Shown here: positions 26,289 through 34,356 of the stretch, one piece after another
Position numbering within the stretch: the stretch's first letter is position 1
How the letters are laid out: every line of letters starts with the position of its first letter
From: Lentisphaera araneosa HTCC2155
GTDB taxonomy: Bacteria > Verrucomicrobiota > Lentisphaeria > Lentisphaerales > Lentisphaeraceae
Reading direction: 5' to 3'
Length of the DNA: 64,000 nt
Assembly (NCBI RefSeq): GCF_000170755.1
Contig: NZ_ABCK01000011.1
Coordinates: forward strand, 123,039 to 187,038
Notes under the pieces: generated by a model
What the model saw: only the letters and a program-made list of their open reading frames with translations
Databases searched by the model: none
Told to the model about the DNA's origin: nothing
Translations under genes and position numbers: made by a program

Positions 26289-27999
26289 CTGTAATTTCGT
26301 CTGGTAAATCAGGTGTCACATTTAAGTAGCGCAAAGTTTTTTCCGCAATTCTTCGAAAAGTCGGAGCTGCAGCCGTACCGCCATAACGATATTTATAGGA
26401 GGGCTCATCGACCACAATCATCAGTACAAACTCAGGATTATCTGCAGGTGCATAACCGACAAATGACGCCACGTGAATACGGTCAGAGTAAGCATTATTA
26501 ATCCATTTTTGAGAAGTACCCGTTTTCCCTGCCACATAATAACCAGGCACATGAGCCTTGGGAGCCGTACCGCCATCACGCGTCACTGTCTTCAAGGCAT
26601 TGGTCATACCTTGCGTCACTCGCAAAGGTAAAACTCGACGTTTAAGTATGGGCGGATATTCAATCACTTCGCCCGTGTCGGGCTTTTTAACTTTATCAAC
26701 GACACGCAACTGCATCATATTGCCGTCGTTTGCCAAGGCTCCCCAAGCCTGCATCATTTGGGGGACCGTTACAGCAATACCTTGACCAATGGGCATACGA
26801 CTAATGGATAAGCCATCCCACTTATCAACGTGACGGAAAATTCCTCGAGATTCAGTCCCCATGTTCAATCCACTTTTTTCTCCGAAACCAAAACGTCTCA
26901 AACCAGAGTACATGGCATGTTTACCTACACTAATAGCTAATTTAGCTGTACCAATATTACTCGATTTCTGAATCACCTGCCATATTGGGATATTCCCATA
27001 ATTGTGTCCCGCATCTCGCAAAGGTCTCCCTGCAAAATACCACATGCCATCTTCGCAATCAATACGGTCATTAAATGAAAAGTTTCTCAGCCCCATAACT
27101 ACTGCAATACTACAAGCTTTCATGATTGAACCAGGCTCAAAAACATGCTCAACCATCCGGTTGGTATAACTCCCTGCTTTCATCGAGGAACGGTCATTCG
27201 GATTAAATGTCGGTCTTTGAGCCATTGCCATTATGGCGCCTGTCCTCGGATCAGTCATCATAGCGTAAACTGACTTACAAGGGATTTTCGACACCAAGCG
27301 ATCGAGTTCTTCTTCCATAAATGATTGTATGGGTTCCGAAATTGTGAGGTAGACATCCCAGCCATCTTTGGGATTAACACTTTTTAGTGTTTGTAGCTCT
27401 CTATTTTTTCGCGATCTTTCGATAACGACTTCACCTGTTGTAGGAGTCATTTGTTTATCAAAAGTCGACTCAATCCCCATCACTCCTTTGCCTTGGTGAT
27501 TAATGAAGCCTAAGACATTTGAAGCCAAACTATACTTGGGGTAGAAACGACTTTGCGATTCTTTATAATGAAGGCCGGGAAGCTTCATTTCGCGTAGCTT
27601 CATTACCTTATCGATGGTAATACCTTTGGCTACCACCACTTGAACTAGTTTTTCGTTAAGAAAGCGAGGTCTCAATAAATCATCACTCACGCCAGTTTCT
27701 TTTTTAAGAATATCAAAAACCTCCCATTTCCTTGATCCCATATGCTTGGGCTCAGCAAAAACTTCGTAAGTCACTCGGGTCATTGCTAGGATATTGGGTG
27801 CCGGTGAGCGCGTAGAATCGAAAATCATTCCACGACGACCTTTTGAAAGGCGCTTTGCCGTGTACTTCTTTTGTGCTTTCCCTAGGAGTTCTTCGTGACG
27901 ATGAACTTGCACATAATAAAAACGCGCCAATAAAGTCGAAAATAAGATAAAGGCCAAAGCGCTAACTAAGACCAATCTAGCTCTAAAACCTTGGCGCAT
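26275..27999 (-). CDS. ftsI: Septal peptidoglycan transpeptidase (PBP3/FtsI)
   Basis: 574 residues. One N-terminal membrane anchor (about 9-27), a dimerisation/pedestal domain, then the penicillin-binding transpeptidase domain with all three active-site motifs: SIMK (in FEPGSIMKACS, the acyl-serine), SSN (in VIQKSSNIGTAKL) and KTG (in VAGKTGTSQKW). No PASTA repeats. Crosslinks septal peptidoglycan in the periplasm with FtsW. Its place after ftsL in the dcw order confirms the assignment. Confidence 0.95.
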   Translation of the reverse strand: MRQGFRARLVLVSALAFILFSTLLARFYYVQVHRHEELLGKAQKKYTAKRLSKGRRGMIFDSTRSPAPNILAMTRVTYEVFAEPKHMGSRKWEVFDILKKETGVSDDLLRPRFLNEKLVQVVVAKGITIDKVMKLREMKLPGLHYKESQSRFYPKYSLASNVLGFINHQGKGVMGIESTFDKQMTPTTGEVVIERSRKNRELQTLKSVNPKDGWDVYLTISEPIQSFMEEELDRLVSKIPCKSVYAMMTDPRTGAIMAMAQRPTFNPNDRSSMKAGSYTNRMVEHVFEPGSIMKACSIAVVMGLRNFSFNDRIDCEDGMWYFAGRPLRDAGHNYGNIPIWQVIQKSSNIGTAKLAISVGKHAMYSGLRRFGFGEKSGLNMGTESRGIFRHVDKWDGLSISRMPIGQGIAVTVPQMMQAWGALANDGNMMQLRVVDKVKKPDTGEVIEYPPILKRRVLPLRVTQGMTNALKTVTRDGGTAPKAHVPGYYVAGKTGTSQKWINNAYSDRIHVASFVGYAPADNPEFVLMIVVDEPSYKYRYGGTAAAPTFRRIAEKTLRYLNVTPDLPDEITDEVK

Positions 28000-28008
28000 C
28001 TTTATGAA

Positions 28009-28377
28009 TTAAGGCTGAACAGTCGTTACTGCCAGCTGTCCTTCCGCACTGAGCTGCTGATCGAAAGGATCAGATGGGGTCTCGAAATGATAAAGTTCTG
28101 TCACGTAAGTAGGATTAGGCGAATGTAAGTTTAAATTATACTCTCTTACCTTTCTAAAGATATAACTACTTTGTGTCTTCTCTTCTAATTGAGCTTTGAG
28201 GTTAATGCGACGAACTTGAGCTTCGTGTAAAAGCTTTTTTTGCTGACTTAACTCAGACTGAATTTTATCTTCGTGAGTTTCCATATATAAATAGCCAAGA
28301 GCTAAAACCAACACCAATAAAGCATCAAAAATCAAGATCCAGCTGCCACCACGTTTTGCGTCTTTCTTATTTTTCAT
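28009..28377 (-). CDS. ftsL: FtsL-like cell-division protein
   Basis: 122 residues. A short basic cytosolic tail (MKNKKDAKRGG), one membrane helix (about 13-33, ILIFDALLVLVLALGYLYM) and a periplasmic Gln/Glu/Lys-rich coiled coil (about 35-75). FtsL sequences are poorly conserved; the call rests on topology and on the position between rsmH and ftsI. It would join FtsB and FtsQ at the divisome. Confidence 0.72.
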   Translation of the reverse strand: MKNKKDAKRGGSWILIFDALLVLVLALGYLYMETHEDKIQSELSQQKKLLHEAQVRRINLKAQLEEKTQSSYIFRKVREYNLNLHSPNPTYVTELYHFETPSDPFDQQLSAEGQLAVTTVQP

Positions 28378-28392
28378 TTCATTCTCCTTATA

Positions 28393-29328
28393 TTAAATTT
28401 TTTCGGCCACGCGCAACTTGGCGCACGCAGCTCTCGTATTTTCGGCAAGTTCACCAGACTCAGCGGTCAAAGGCTTGCGTGTTATAATCTTCATCTGTGC
28501 CTTGCTTCCACATACGCAAATAGGTAAATCAGGTGGACAGGTACAGCTTGTTGCTTTGTCTTTGAAAAACTCTTTCACCATGCGATCTTCGAGAGAATGG
28601 AAACTTATCACAGCTAGGCGACCACCAGGCTTGAGAAGGTCAAACGCTGCCTTCATTCCTGACTCAAGAGCTCCAAGCTCATCATTCACGGCAATTCTCA
28701 ATGCTTGAAAGGCGAGTGTTGGTGCAGGATTGCGCTTACGACGATTGCGATTAACGCAAACTCGATCAGCTAAACCGGCTAGTTGCTCCGTATGAGTGAA
28801 CAACTCCTTTTCACGATCAGCCACCACTGCTTTCGCTAAGCGATAGGCCTCTTTCATTTCTCCATAGTCTCGGAAAATTTTTGTTAAACCTTCCAAACTC
28901 TCTTTATTTAGAATCATCGAGGCTGTGACTTTTAAACGACGATCCATACGCATATCTAAAGGGCCATTCTCACGATAGGTAAAACCTCGACTGGCTTCAT
29001 CTAAATGGTGAGAACTCACACCAATATCCATCAGAATACCATCAACTTGATTCCATTCCGCATCATCTTTCAGTTTAGCCAGGTCGCGAAAATTTAAACG
29101 TTTACTTTTAAATCTGTCTCCAAAACTACTTAAGCGCTCACTCGCGGCCCTAAGTGCGTTATCGTCACAATCCAAACCGAGAAGCTTAACATCTGGACCA
29201 CTCGACAAAATCATTGAGCTATGACCTCCGCCCCCAAGAGTACAATCAATAAACTTGCCACCATTTTGTGGTCGAAGACCATCAATTACTTGTTCGGCCA
29301 AAACGGGGATATGGTGAAAATCAGGCAT
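28393..29328 (-). CDS. rsmH: 16S rRNA (cytosine1402-N4)-methyltransferase
   Basis: 311 residues, family length. Uses S-adenosylmethionine to methylate C1402 of 16S rRNA. Family motifs: HIPVLAEQVIDGL at the start, IDCTLGGGGHSSMIL (SAM site), GILMDIGVSSHHLDEASRGF, DMRMD, NPAPTLAFQALRIAVNDEL, and ISFHSLEDRMVKEFF. Its ATG overlaps the mraZ stop by one base (TAATG). Confidence 0.98.
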   Translation of the reverse strand: MPDFHHIPVLAEQVIDGLRPQNGGKFIDCTLGGGGHSSMILSSGPDVKLLGLDCDDNALRAASERLSSFGDRFKSKRLNFRDLAKLKDDAEWNQVDGILMDIGVSSHHLDEASRGFTYRENGPLDMRMDRRLKVTASMILNKESLEGLTKIFRDYGEMKEAYRLAKAVVADREKELFTHTEQLAGLADRVCVNRNRRKRNPAPTLAFQALRIAVNDELGALESGMKAAFDLLKPGGRLAVISFHSLEDRMVKEFFKDKATSCTCPPDLPICVCGSKAQMKIITRKPLTAESGELAENTRAACAKLRVAEKI

Positions 29329-29804
29329 TAACTATCCCCTCCAAACAAATCATCTAAACTTACATCTTGGTTCATCAAACCATCGAGCATTGCATAAGGA
29401 TCCATCTCGTCATCTTGACTCGCTTCCCATTCTTGCTTGGCCCAAATTTGAGCCGTGGTTACTGCACCGACTAAAACAGCATCACCTTTAATGCCGGCAT
29501 GGGCTTTCATCTTTGCGGGCAAAGGTACCCGACCTTGCTTATCACACTGAACTTCTTGAATCTTTGCGCCAAACGCAGCTAAGGCTCGCGCCATCTTAGG
29601 ATTAGTGAAAGAAACTTTTTTCAAGCGTTCCCTCAAAACAGCAAACATGTATTCAGGAATAATTTGAATCATTTTTTCTTTACCAGGTAAAAGATACAAA
29701 CGGGCACCTTCACCCCCTCTCCAAGAGCGGGGGATCGCGAGACGGCGTTGAGCATCTACAGAGTGCTCGAACTCGCCAGTAAATATAATCTCGTCTGATT
29801 GCAT
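29328..29804 (-). CDS. mraZ: Transcriptional regulator MraZ
   Basis: 158 residues, with two AbrB-like SpoVT/MraZ half-domains: FTGEFEHSVDAQRRLAIPRSW at the N-terminus and VQCDKQGRVPLPAKMKAHAG in the second half; an acidic tail of about 25 residues follows. MraZ forms a ring and represses its own dcw operon in E. coli. The operator expected from that model is present just upstream (29820-29853). Confidence 0.96.
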   Translation of the reverse strand: MQSDEIIFTGEFEHSVDAQRRLAIPRSWRGGEGARLYLLPGKEKMIQIIPEYMFAVLRERLKKVSFTNPKMARALAAFGAKIQEVQCDKQGRVPLPAKMKAHAGIKGDAVLVGAVTTAQIWAKQEWEASQDDEMDPYAMLDGLMNQDVSLDDLFGGDS

Positions 29805-29819
29805 TTTGAAACTTCTTTC

Positions 29820-29853
29820 ACCTAATTAAACCTATATTCCCCTAAACTACCCT
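29820..29853 (-). promoter_or_regulatory. MraZ operator: four direct repeats at 10-bp spacing
   Basis: On the minus strand, AGGG, AGGG, AGGT, AGGT repeat exactly every 10 bases (CCT triplets on the plus strand at 29821, 29831, 29841 and 29851), ending 17 bases before the mraZ start. Known MraZ boxes are short G-rich repeats separated by about one helical turn, so this arrangement fits autoregulation. Confidence 0.75.
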
Positions 29854-30116
29854 ATTAAGCACAAAACATCAACTGTCCTTCCCTAGAAAAACAGAATTAA
29901 TTTCAAAGATTTTTTATTTAGGGGAAATTCACAAAGCACTTAAAAACAGTGGCTTTCGACAGAAACCACACACCAAAAACATTAAGAGAGCCATCTCCCC
30001 CTATCCTCCCCTACGATAGATGAAGCAGTGATACCTAGACAAAAGTAATGCCCATAGCACACATCTTGCCTTTGATATGAGATGCTTGACATTCTTTATA
30101 CTTCGGAAAGAAGATA
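29854..30116. other. Intergenic region upstream of mraZ
   Basis: No gene seen. It should hold the dcw operon promoter on the minus strand. A second C-rich cluster, CCCCCTATCCTCCCCT (29997-30012), again spaces CCT by 10 bases (30000, 30010) and could be an auxiliary MraZ site; this is weak. Confidence 0.4.
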
Positions 30117-30690
30117 GCTGTGGCTAATAATCGTGTTAAAGAAACTTGCTCAGATAAGGCAGTTTATTATTTAGTGACGCATCGTCATTGTTGCTGGATG
30201 GATCTTATCAAAGACTTGGAAAAAATATACTCAAGGAGCTCCTTTTTACGGACTGCGCCACGCCCATCCACTACTGCCGCAGGGGCTGAAACTTCTTTTT
30301 ATCATCACTTCGGAATAAACCTTACACGCCACCAAGAGTTCTTTCTTGGGGCTTCCATGCTTACACACTTGGTTTACGCCCTTATAAGAACGCTGACTAA
30401 AAAACTACAAGGAAATATATGCGGACATGATCTAACACACCCCCGGAGGCTCTCCGGGGGAATAATCTCTTTATTCACAAGTGTAGATCCCTTACCAAAA
30501 CACTTAGTCATTGGCTCCGAGGCTTTTGTTCGAGAGAAGTTGGCTAAGTTCTCAGAAAAATAAAATGGAAGAGGATTTATGCGCCTTATACTTAGGGTGA
30601 TTGGAATGATATTTATTCTCTCAAGCCTAGGCAAAGGCCTGCCTCTTAGTTTTTATTTCATACTTAAAAAGACTAGGCAGAGGAAATATA
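30117..30690 (+). pseudogene. Decayed RAYT-like transposase remnant
   Basis: An open frame of 147 codons (GTG 30120 to 30563) is present, but only its two ends look like protein of a known kind: NRVKETCSDKAVYYLVTHR resembles the start of REP-associated tyrosine transposases, and KHLVIGSEAFVREKLAKFSE their C-terminal segment, which continues after a frame change (about 30555-30690, KIKWKRIYAPYT). No HUH motif survives, and a GC-rich hairpin sits inside. I read it as the remnant of a second transposase rather than a working gene; the family match is from memory. Confidence 0.4.
30440..30460. repeat. REP-like GC-rich hairpin
   Basis: CCCCCGGAG (30440-30448), loop GCT, CTCCGGGGG (30452-30460): a perfect 9-bp, almost all GC stem in otherwise AT-rich DNA, 213 bases from a RAYT gene. 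REP palindromes are the substrates of RAYTs and usually lie beside them. Only one copy was noticed in this window. Confidence 0.6.
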
Positions 30691-31485
30691 TTTAGCTTTA
30701 CTCCAAATCCCGTTCCGATGATACAATTCATCTACCATACTTCTGTCCAATTTTGTAAAAGAACCTATTTCTAACAAGACCCGGCAGACTAATTTCAACC
30801 TCGCTGAATATAAACGAAATACTTGCGTATCACTCACCCCCTTCATACCACCATTGAAACAACGAACACAAGCAATGATAGAAGCCTTGATTCTATGCCC
30901 TATTGAGTTCCGTTTCATGACATCGGCCCAGGAAGTGAACTCATAGTCCTGGGGCATCTTCACCATTTTGGCTCGAACCGCATTCATTTCCACGTACTGC
31001 ATACAGCGAACGAGTGACTTTGTATCTTTGAGTAAAACTGACTTAAAATTATGATTAAATAATTGCCCCCTGCGAGTTTTCACACCCTGATGATTATACC
31101 AACGGGTGAAACGCTTTTGTAGATTCCCCATAAAGTCACTTAAATCATTAAGTCGCTCCCGAAAATCTCGAATTTCACAAGTCCTTGCATCCAAAGCATA
31201 CTTTCGTCCTCGGTAGTTTTGCTCACGTAATGCCACTGCCTTTAAACTCAAATGATCCAAAGCATCTTTCTCACGGCATATCACAAAATGAGCATGAGTA
31301 CTCATTATTGTATAACAGAGACATTTCAGTTCGTAGATGCCCTCCAGCCAAAAGAAAACATCTTTCAACCGCCTCTTATGAACATCGTTAAAAGCATACT
31401 CTTTATTACCAAAAGTATTATCTGGCACTTTGATGATTACATGATAAAAACTTAATTCGCTTTCGGCATCTAAATAACGTTTCAT
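30673..31485 (-). CDS. REP-associated tyrosine transposase (RAYT, Y1_Tnp/HUH type)
   Basis: 270 residues. The HUH motif is THAHFVI (about residue 65), preceded by LKCLCYTIMS as in IS200/IS605-like enzymes; the candidate nucleophile Tyr lies in MGNLQKRFTRWYNHQ. The segments GQLFNHNFKSVLLKD and CMQYVEMNAVRAKMV are typical of RAYTs. The frame is intact with a GGAG site before the ATG, so it may be active. No terminal repeats of an IS are evident, as expected for a domesticated RAYT. Confidence 0.87.
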   Translation of the reverse strand: MKRYLDAESELSFYHVIIKVPDNTFGNKEYAFNDVHKRRLKDVFFWLEGIYELKCLCYTIMSTHAHFVICREKDALDHLSLKAVALREQNYRGRKYALDARTCEIRDFRERLNDLSDFMGNLQKRFTRWYNHQGVKTRRGQLFNHNFKSVLLKDTKSLVRCMQYVEMNAVRAKMVKMPQDYEFTSWADVMKRNSIGHRIKASIIACVRCFNGGMKGVSDTQVFRLYSARLKLVCRVLLEIGSFTKLDRSMVDELYHRNGIWSKAKYISSA

Positions 31486-31690
31486 TTCAGGTCTCCATTC
31501 TTACTGACTTTAATAAACATGCTAATATTTATTTGTGCAAATATTATCGTAAAAATCAACCAGATAAATTATCTATAAGTCATTGAAAGAAAAAATGAAA
31601 CATACTCTTTAAGCTTTTCTGGGGCATATACTCTCTATACTCTCTATGAACCCCTTGATCGATTAATGGAGCTGGATTTTGATCTTGAAT

Positions 31691-31719
31691 AAAAAAGCCC
31701 TCTACATCAAATGTAAAGG
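31691..31719 (-). terminator. Rho-independent terminator (minus strand)
   Basis: 31711-31719 pairs with 31699-31707 (8 of 9 pairs, three-base loop), followed on the minus strand by GCTTTTTT. No protein gene ends just ahead of it, which supports a non-coding transcript. Confidence 0.65.
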
Positions 31720-31812
31720 ACTTCCTATTCTGTGCTCATCCGCTCTTAACGGATTGCTTGGCGACACAACTACCAACTATCATTGGTTCTGACCAATCCA
31801 AGTTGGTTTAAG
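31691..31812 (-). ncRNA. Candidate structured RNA, 3' part
   Basis: Reading the minus strand: a two-part hairpin (ACCAACT 31772-31778 with AGTTGGT 31801-31807, enclosing ATTGGT-TCTG-ACCAAT at 31782-31797), then ATCCG/CGGAT (31738-31742, 31750-31754) with a seven-base loop, then a terminator. The 5' end is not defined and may reach about 32000. It matches no RNA family I recognise: no tmRNA T-arm, no clear 6S or RNase P features. Confidence 0.35.
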
Positions 31813-32085
31813 GATTAATTACCAATAAGTTATAAATCACTTAAACCTCATCAAACCACCTTAAAACCACAAAAGGTGTTCTTGAATTACAACTCACTCC
31901 CCACGGTTCCCAACCAAATCCTTAACAACCAAAAACAGAATCACCACCTGCACGCACATTAAAAGTGTGAACATCCTTTTGCCCTCTTATTTTACCCTAT
32001 AGAGAGGATACGGAACTAAGGCTTAGAAACTGTCTTAATATTGAACTTAAATGATGTATTAATCGTGTTATAACCCCCACCAAAC

Positions 32086-32121
32086 AAAAGCCTAATCGTA
32101 TTGATTCTGATTAGGCTTTTT
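32086..32121. terminator. Bidirectional terminator downstream of the immunity-like gene
   Basis: AAAAGCCTAATC (32086-32097) pairs with GATTAGGCTTTT (32109-32120), 11-base loop, with T-runs on both strands. It lies about 135 bases after the end of the 166-residue gene. Confidence 0.8.
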
Positions 32122-32254
32122 ACCGTATCCTATAAGTTCTCATTATTGGAGATTTGGTGAGGTGGGAAAGATGGGTTTTTACTAAGCTTTTGGGTGGAGT
32201 TTTAATTTATAACTACCCTCAAAAGTTTAAAGCATTTTTTTGATAGGAGGATTT

Positions 32255-32755
32255 TCACGATGACATAAAAATTGGGCAATTTTCAACTTTACTTATTTTT
32301 GCACAACTTAATTGCATATCAATTACTGATTCAAGTGCTAAGTCTTCCTCTATACTTAAACCATTTTTTGTTAACAATTCAGAGTTAGGTTTTAGTCTAA
32401 AAGCTCTTACACTCTCTTTCAAATCTTCAAGCATTTTAATGTAGGAACTTAATGATGCTACTAATATATGATCTCCATCATATCCAAAAATCGAACCATC
32501 TATTTCACAAGTATTAAAATCTCCAGGAAGATATAAATCAGCTTCACCTTCTTTATGAGAGATGGGGTTATAATGTGCACTTATACTTAATAAAACCAAA
32601 AACTCTTTGTGCGGAAGATCTTCAACATGAAAACATTTATTTAACTTATTGTCATTTGAATAAATGTTTTTAATTAAAGAATTAAATAATGTAATATTTT
32701 TTCCATCGTTCTTAAAAAAATACGTTGGAGTTGAAACTATGATTTGTACAGACAT
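32255..32755 (-). CDS. Putative immunity protein to the adjacent toxin
   Basis: 166 residues, not recognised as a known family. Soluble, acidic, with no signal peptide. The ATG lies two bases after the stop of the toxin-like frame, the tight toxin-immunity order seen in polymorphic-toxin loci, and the gene is intact while the toxin is broken. Codon use is more AT-rich than in the chromosomal genes around it. The immunity role is inferred from context alone. Confidence 0.5.
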   Translation of the reverse strand: MSVQIIVSTPTYFFKNDGKNITLFNSLIKNIYSNDNKLNKCFHVEDLPHKEFLVLLSISAHYNPISHKEGEADLYLPGDFNTCEIDGSIFGYDGDHILVASLSSYIKMLEDLKESVRAFRLKPNSELLTKNGLSIEEDLALESVIDMQLSCAKISKVENCPIFMSS

Positions 32756-32757
32756 AA

Positions 32758-32954
32758 CTATTCTCTATCTATTAATAAATGTGAGTCCCCTGCCGTAACA
32801 GGTCGTTTTGAATTTAATAAGGCATCCAATTTTTTTCCACCGGCATCTACACCAGGGCCATTAGTACGTGCTAGTTCACGGTAGATACCATTTACATGCT
32901 TACCCATTGGTGAATTATGAGCAAAATTATTCGACATCAACCATAACATCTCAG
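32758..32954 (-). pseudogene. Toxin-like gene, 3' part (cut off by the IS256-family element)
   Basis: Codes for AEMLWLMSNNFAHNSPMGKH and about 45 more residues to the stop. On its own it is only a fragment, but if the IS (32963-34356) and one copy of the 8-bp target duplication are removed it continues in frame from the fragment at 34357-34882 (481 + 197 bases = 226 codons from the ATG at 34837). The intact ORF would end here, two bases before the immunity-like gene. Confidence 0.75.
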
Positions 32955-32962
32955 CTGAATAT

Positions 32963-34356
32963 GATAGAGTCCCGTTGTTTCTGTAAATTGGTGTTGACCA
33001 ATTTTAGTTAAACAGATAGATAAACTCTTTTTGTAGCTATCCAGGTTTCATCTAATTCCATAAGAATAGCGGATGCTAATCTAAGAAGTGAAGCTTCATT
33101 TGGGAATATAGATACGGTTCTAGTTCGCCTGAGAATTTCTCGATTCTGTCTTTCAACCATATTGGTCGTTCTCAGTTTTGTCCAACAAGAACGCTCGAGA
33201 TCGAATACAGAAAAGCCTTCAGGAAGTGCAGATTCCATCCATTCAGATAAATGTGAAGCCTTTTCTTCATACTTTAAGCAAGTAAGCTTTAAAAGCCTTT
33301 CAGCCTCAAGCTTTGAAGGTGCATTAAAGATATCTCTAATATCTTGAGCTACTTCTGAGCGCATAGCTTTCTTAGGGACATAAGCACCAGCATTTTGCTG
33401 TAAGTGAAATTGACATCTCTGCCATGGGATAGAACCAAATACAGTCTTTAACGCTGCTTTTAGGCCCGAATGACTATCACTGGTAATCATCTTGAGGCCA
33501 TGGAGTCCTCGAGCATTCAATGACAGAAAAAAGTTCCTCCAATGAACTTCCGCTTCACTTAAAGAAACACTTGTTCCGAGGACTGAACGTTTTCCTGATT
33601 CATCTATTCCATAGGCAATAAGTAAAGCACAATCTCGAACAGTCTTATCTACTCTAACCTTCTCGTATCTCGCATCCACCAAAAGATAAGAATATTTACC
33701 TAAAGGACGGTTGCGCCACTTTTCTAAACTCTCATCTAGCTCAGTTACCACACGGGATACCTGTGATTTACTTACAGATAGACCACATATTTTCTCTAAA
33801 AGTTTAGTCACCTTTCTAGTCGATGTCCCCTGAATATAACTCTCTGCCATAGCTGTCATTAAAGCTCGTTCACTTCGCAAGCCTTTCTCCAAAGAACTTG
33901 GATAAAAATCAATTTCACCTCTGACTTGAGGGATATTAAGCTTCATTGCTCCAAGTCGAGTGTTTACAGTTTTATTTTTATAGCCATTAGCATAACCCAA
34001 GCGACTTTCATTACGTTCATATGGATCAGCTTCAAGAGAATTACTTCTCTCCACTTTCATCGCTTCATTTAATAAAACTCTCATCGCTTCAAGCATTCCG
34101 CTTTCGCCGTTTTCTGTAACTTGTTGGATCATTTCTAATAAGACGCTACTGTTTTCTTGTGTAGAGTGGTGCATAATAATTCCTTGTGGGTTGTTTTGGT
34201 ACAACACCACTCTGCATCTTCTTTACCCCGAGTTACAAACAACTTCCTCAATTTCGCTCCGACGAGAAAGTTCCCATTCTCGCGAAGTCTCGGAAGCTAT
34301 TCATAACTCTTAAAGTAGAGCAATAGCAGAATTTACAGAAAATTTGGGACACTACC
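32963..34356 (-). mobile_element. Complete IS256-family insertion sequence
   Basis: 1394 bp bounded by imperfect 27-bp inverted repeats: left end GATAGAGTCCC...TTTCTGTAAATT, right end (reversed) GGTAGTGTCCC...TTTCTGTAAATT, 21 of 27 matching. Flanked by a perfect 8-bp direct repeat CTGAATAT (32955-32962 and 34357-34364), the size IS256 elements generate. One transposase gene fills it. Ends and target duplication are intact, so the insertion is recent. Confidence 0.93.
33008..34174 (-). CDS. IS256-family transposase
   Basis: 388 residues from the ATG at 34174, preceded by AAGGA; an in-frame GTG at 34210 is less likely. Mutator-type DDE enzyme: first Asp in YLLVDARYEKVR, second Asp in KMITSDSHSGLK, Glu in TNMVERQNREI, and CQFHLQQNA between them (C/H motif). 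LRRTRTVSIFPNEASLLRL is the typical C-terminal segment. The frame is intact, so the element may still move. Confidence 0.96.
   Translation of the reverse strand: MHHSTQENSSVLLEMIQQVTENGESGMLEAMRVLLNEAMKVERSNSLEADPYERNESRLGYANGYKNKTVNTRLGAMKLNIPQVRGEIDFYPSSLEKGLRSERALMTAMAESYIQGTSTRKVTKLLEKICGLSVSKSQVSRVVTELDESLEKWRNRPLGKYSYLLVDARYEKVRVDKTVRDCALLIAYGIDESGKRSVLGTSVSLSEAEVHWRNFFLSLNARGLHGLKMITSDSHSGLKAALKTVFGSIPWQRCQFHLQQNAGAYVPKKAMRSEVAQDIRDIFNAPSKLEAERLLKLTCLKYEEKASHLSEWMESALPEGFSVFDLERSCWTKLRTTNMVERQNREILRRTRTVSIFPNEASLLRLASAILMELDETWIATKRVYLSV

Larger units (their letters stand above)
31486..32254. other. Long non-coding stretch in the accessory island
   Basis: No convincing gene on either strand. 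It holds a run of hairpins (31699-31807) that reads as a structured RNA with a terminator on the minus strand, a bidirectional terminator at 32087-32119, and an inverted repeat GGATACGG/CCGTATCC (32006-32013, 32123-32130) bracketing it. Confidence 0.5.

Noticed and set aside
30087..30105. TTGACA with TATACT nearby as a promoter
   Set aside because: The spacing is only about five bases, far too short for a sigma-70 promoter.
30120..30563. 147-codon frame as a functional gene
   Set aside because: Only the ends resemble transposase sequence, in different frames, and it contains a GC-rich hairpin; treated as a remnant.
31691..32000. tmRNA, 6S RNA or RNase P RNA
   Set aside because: No T-arm or CCA end, no RNase P core strings, and no paired ends as in 6S RNA; left as an unassigned structured region.
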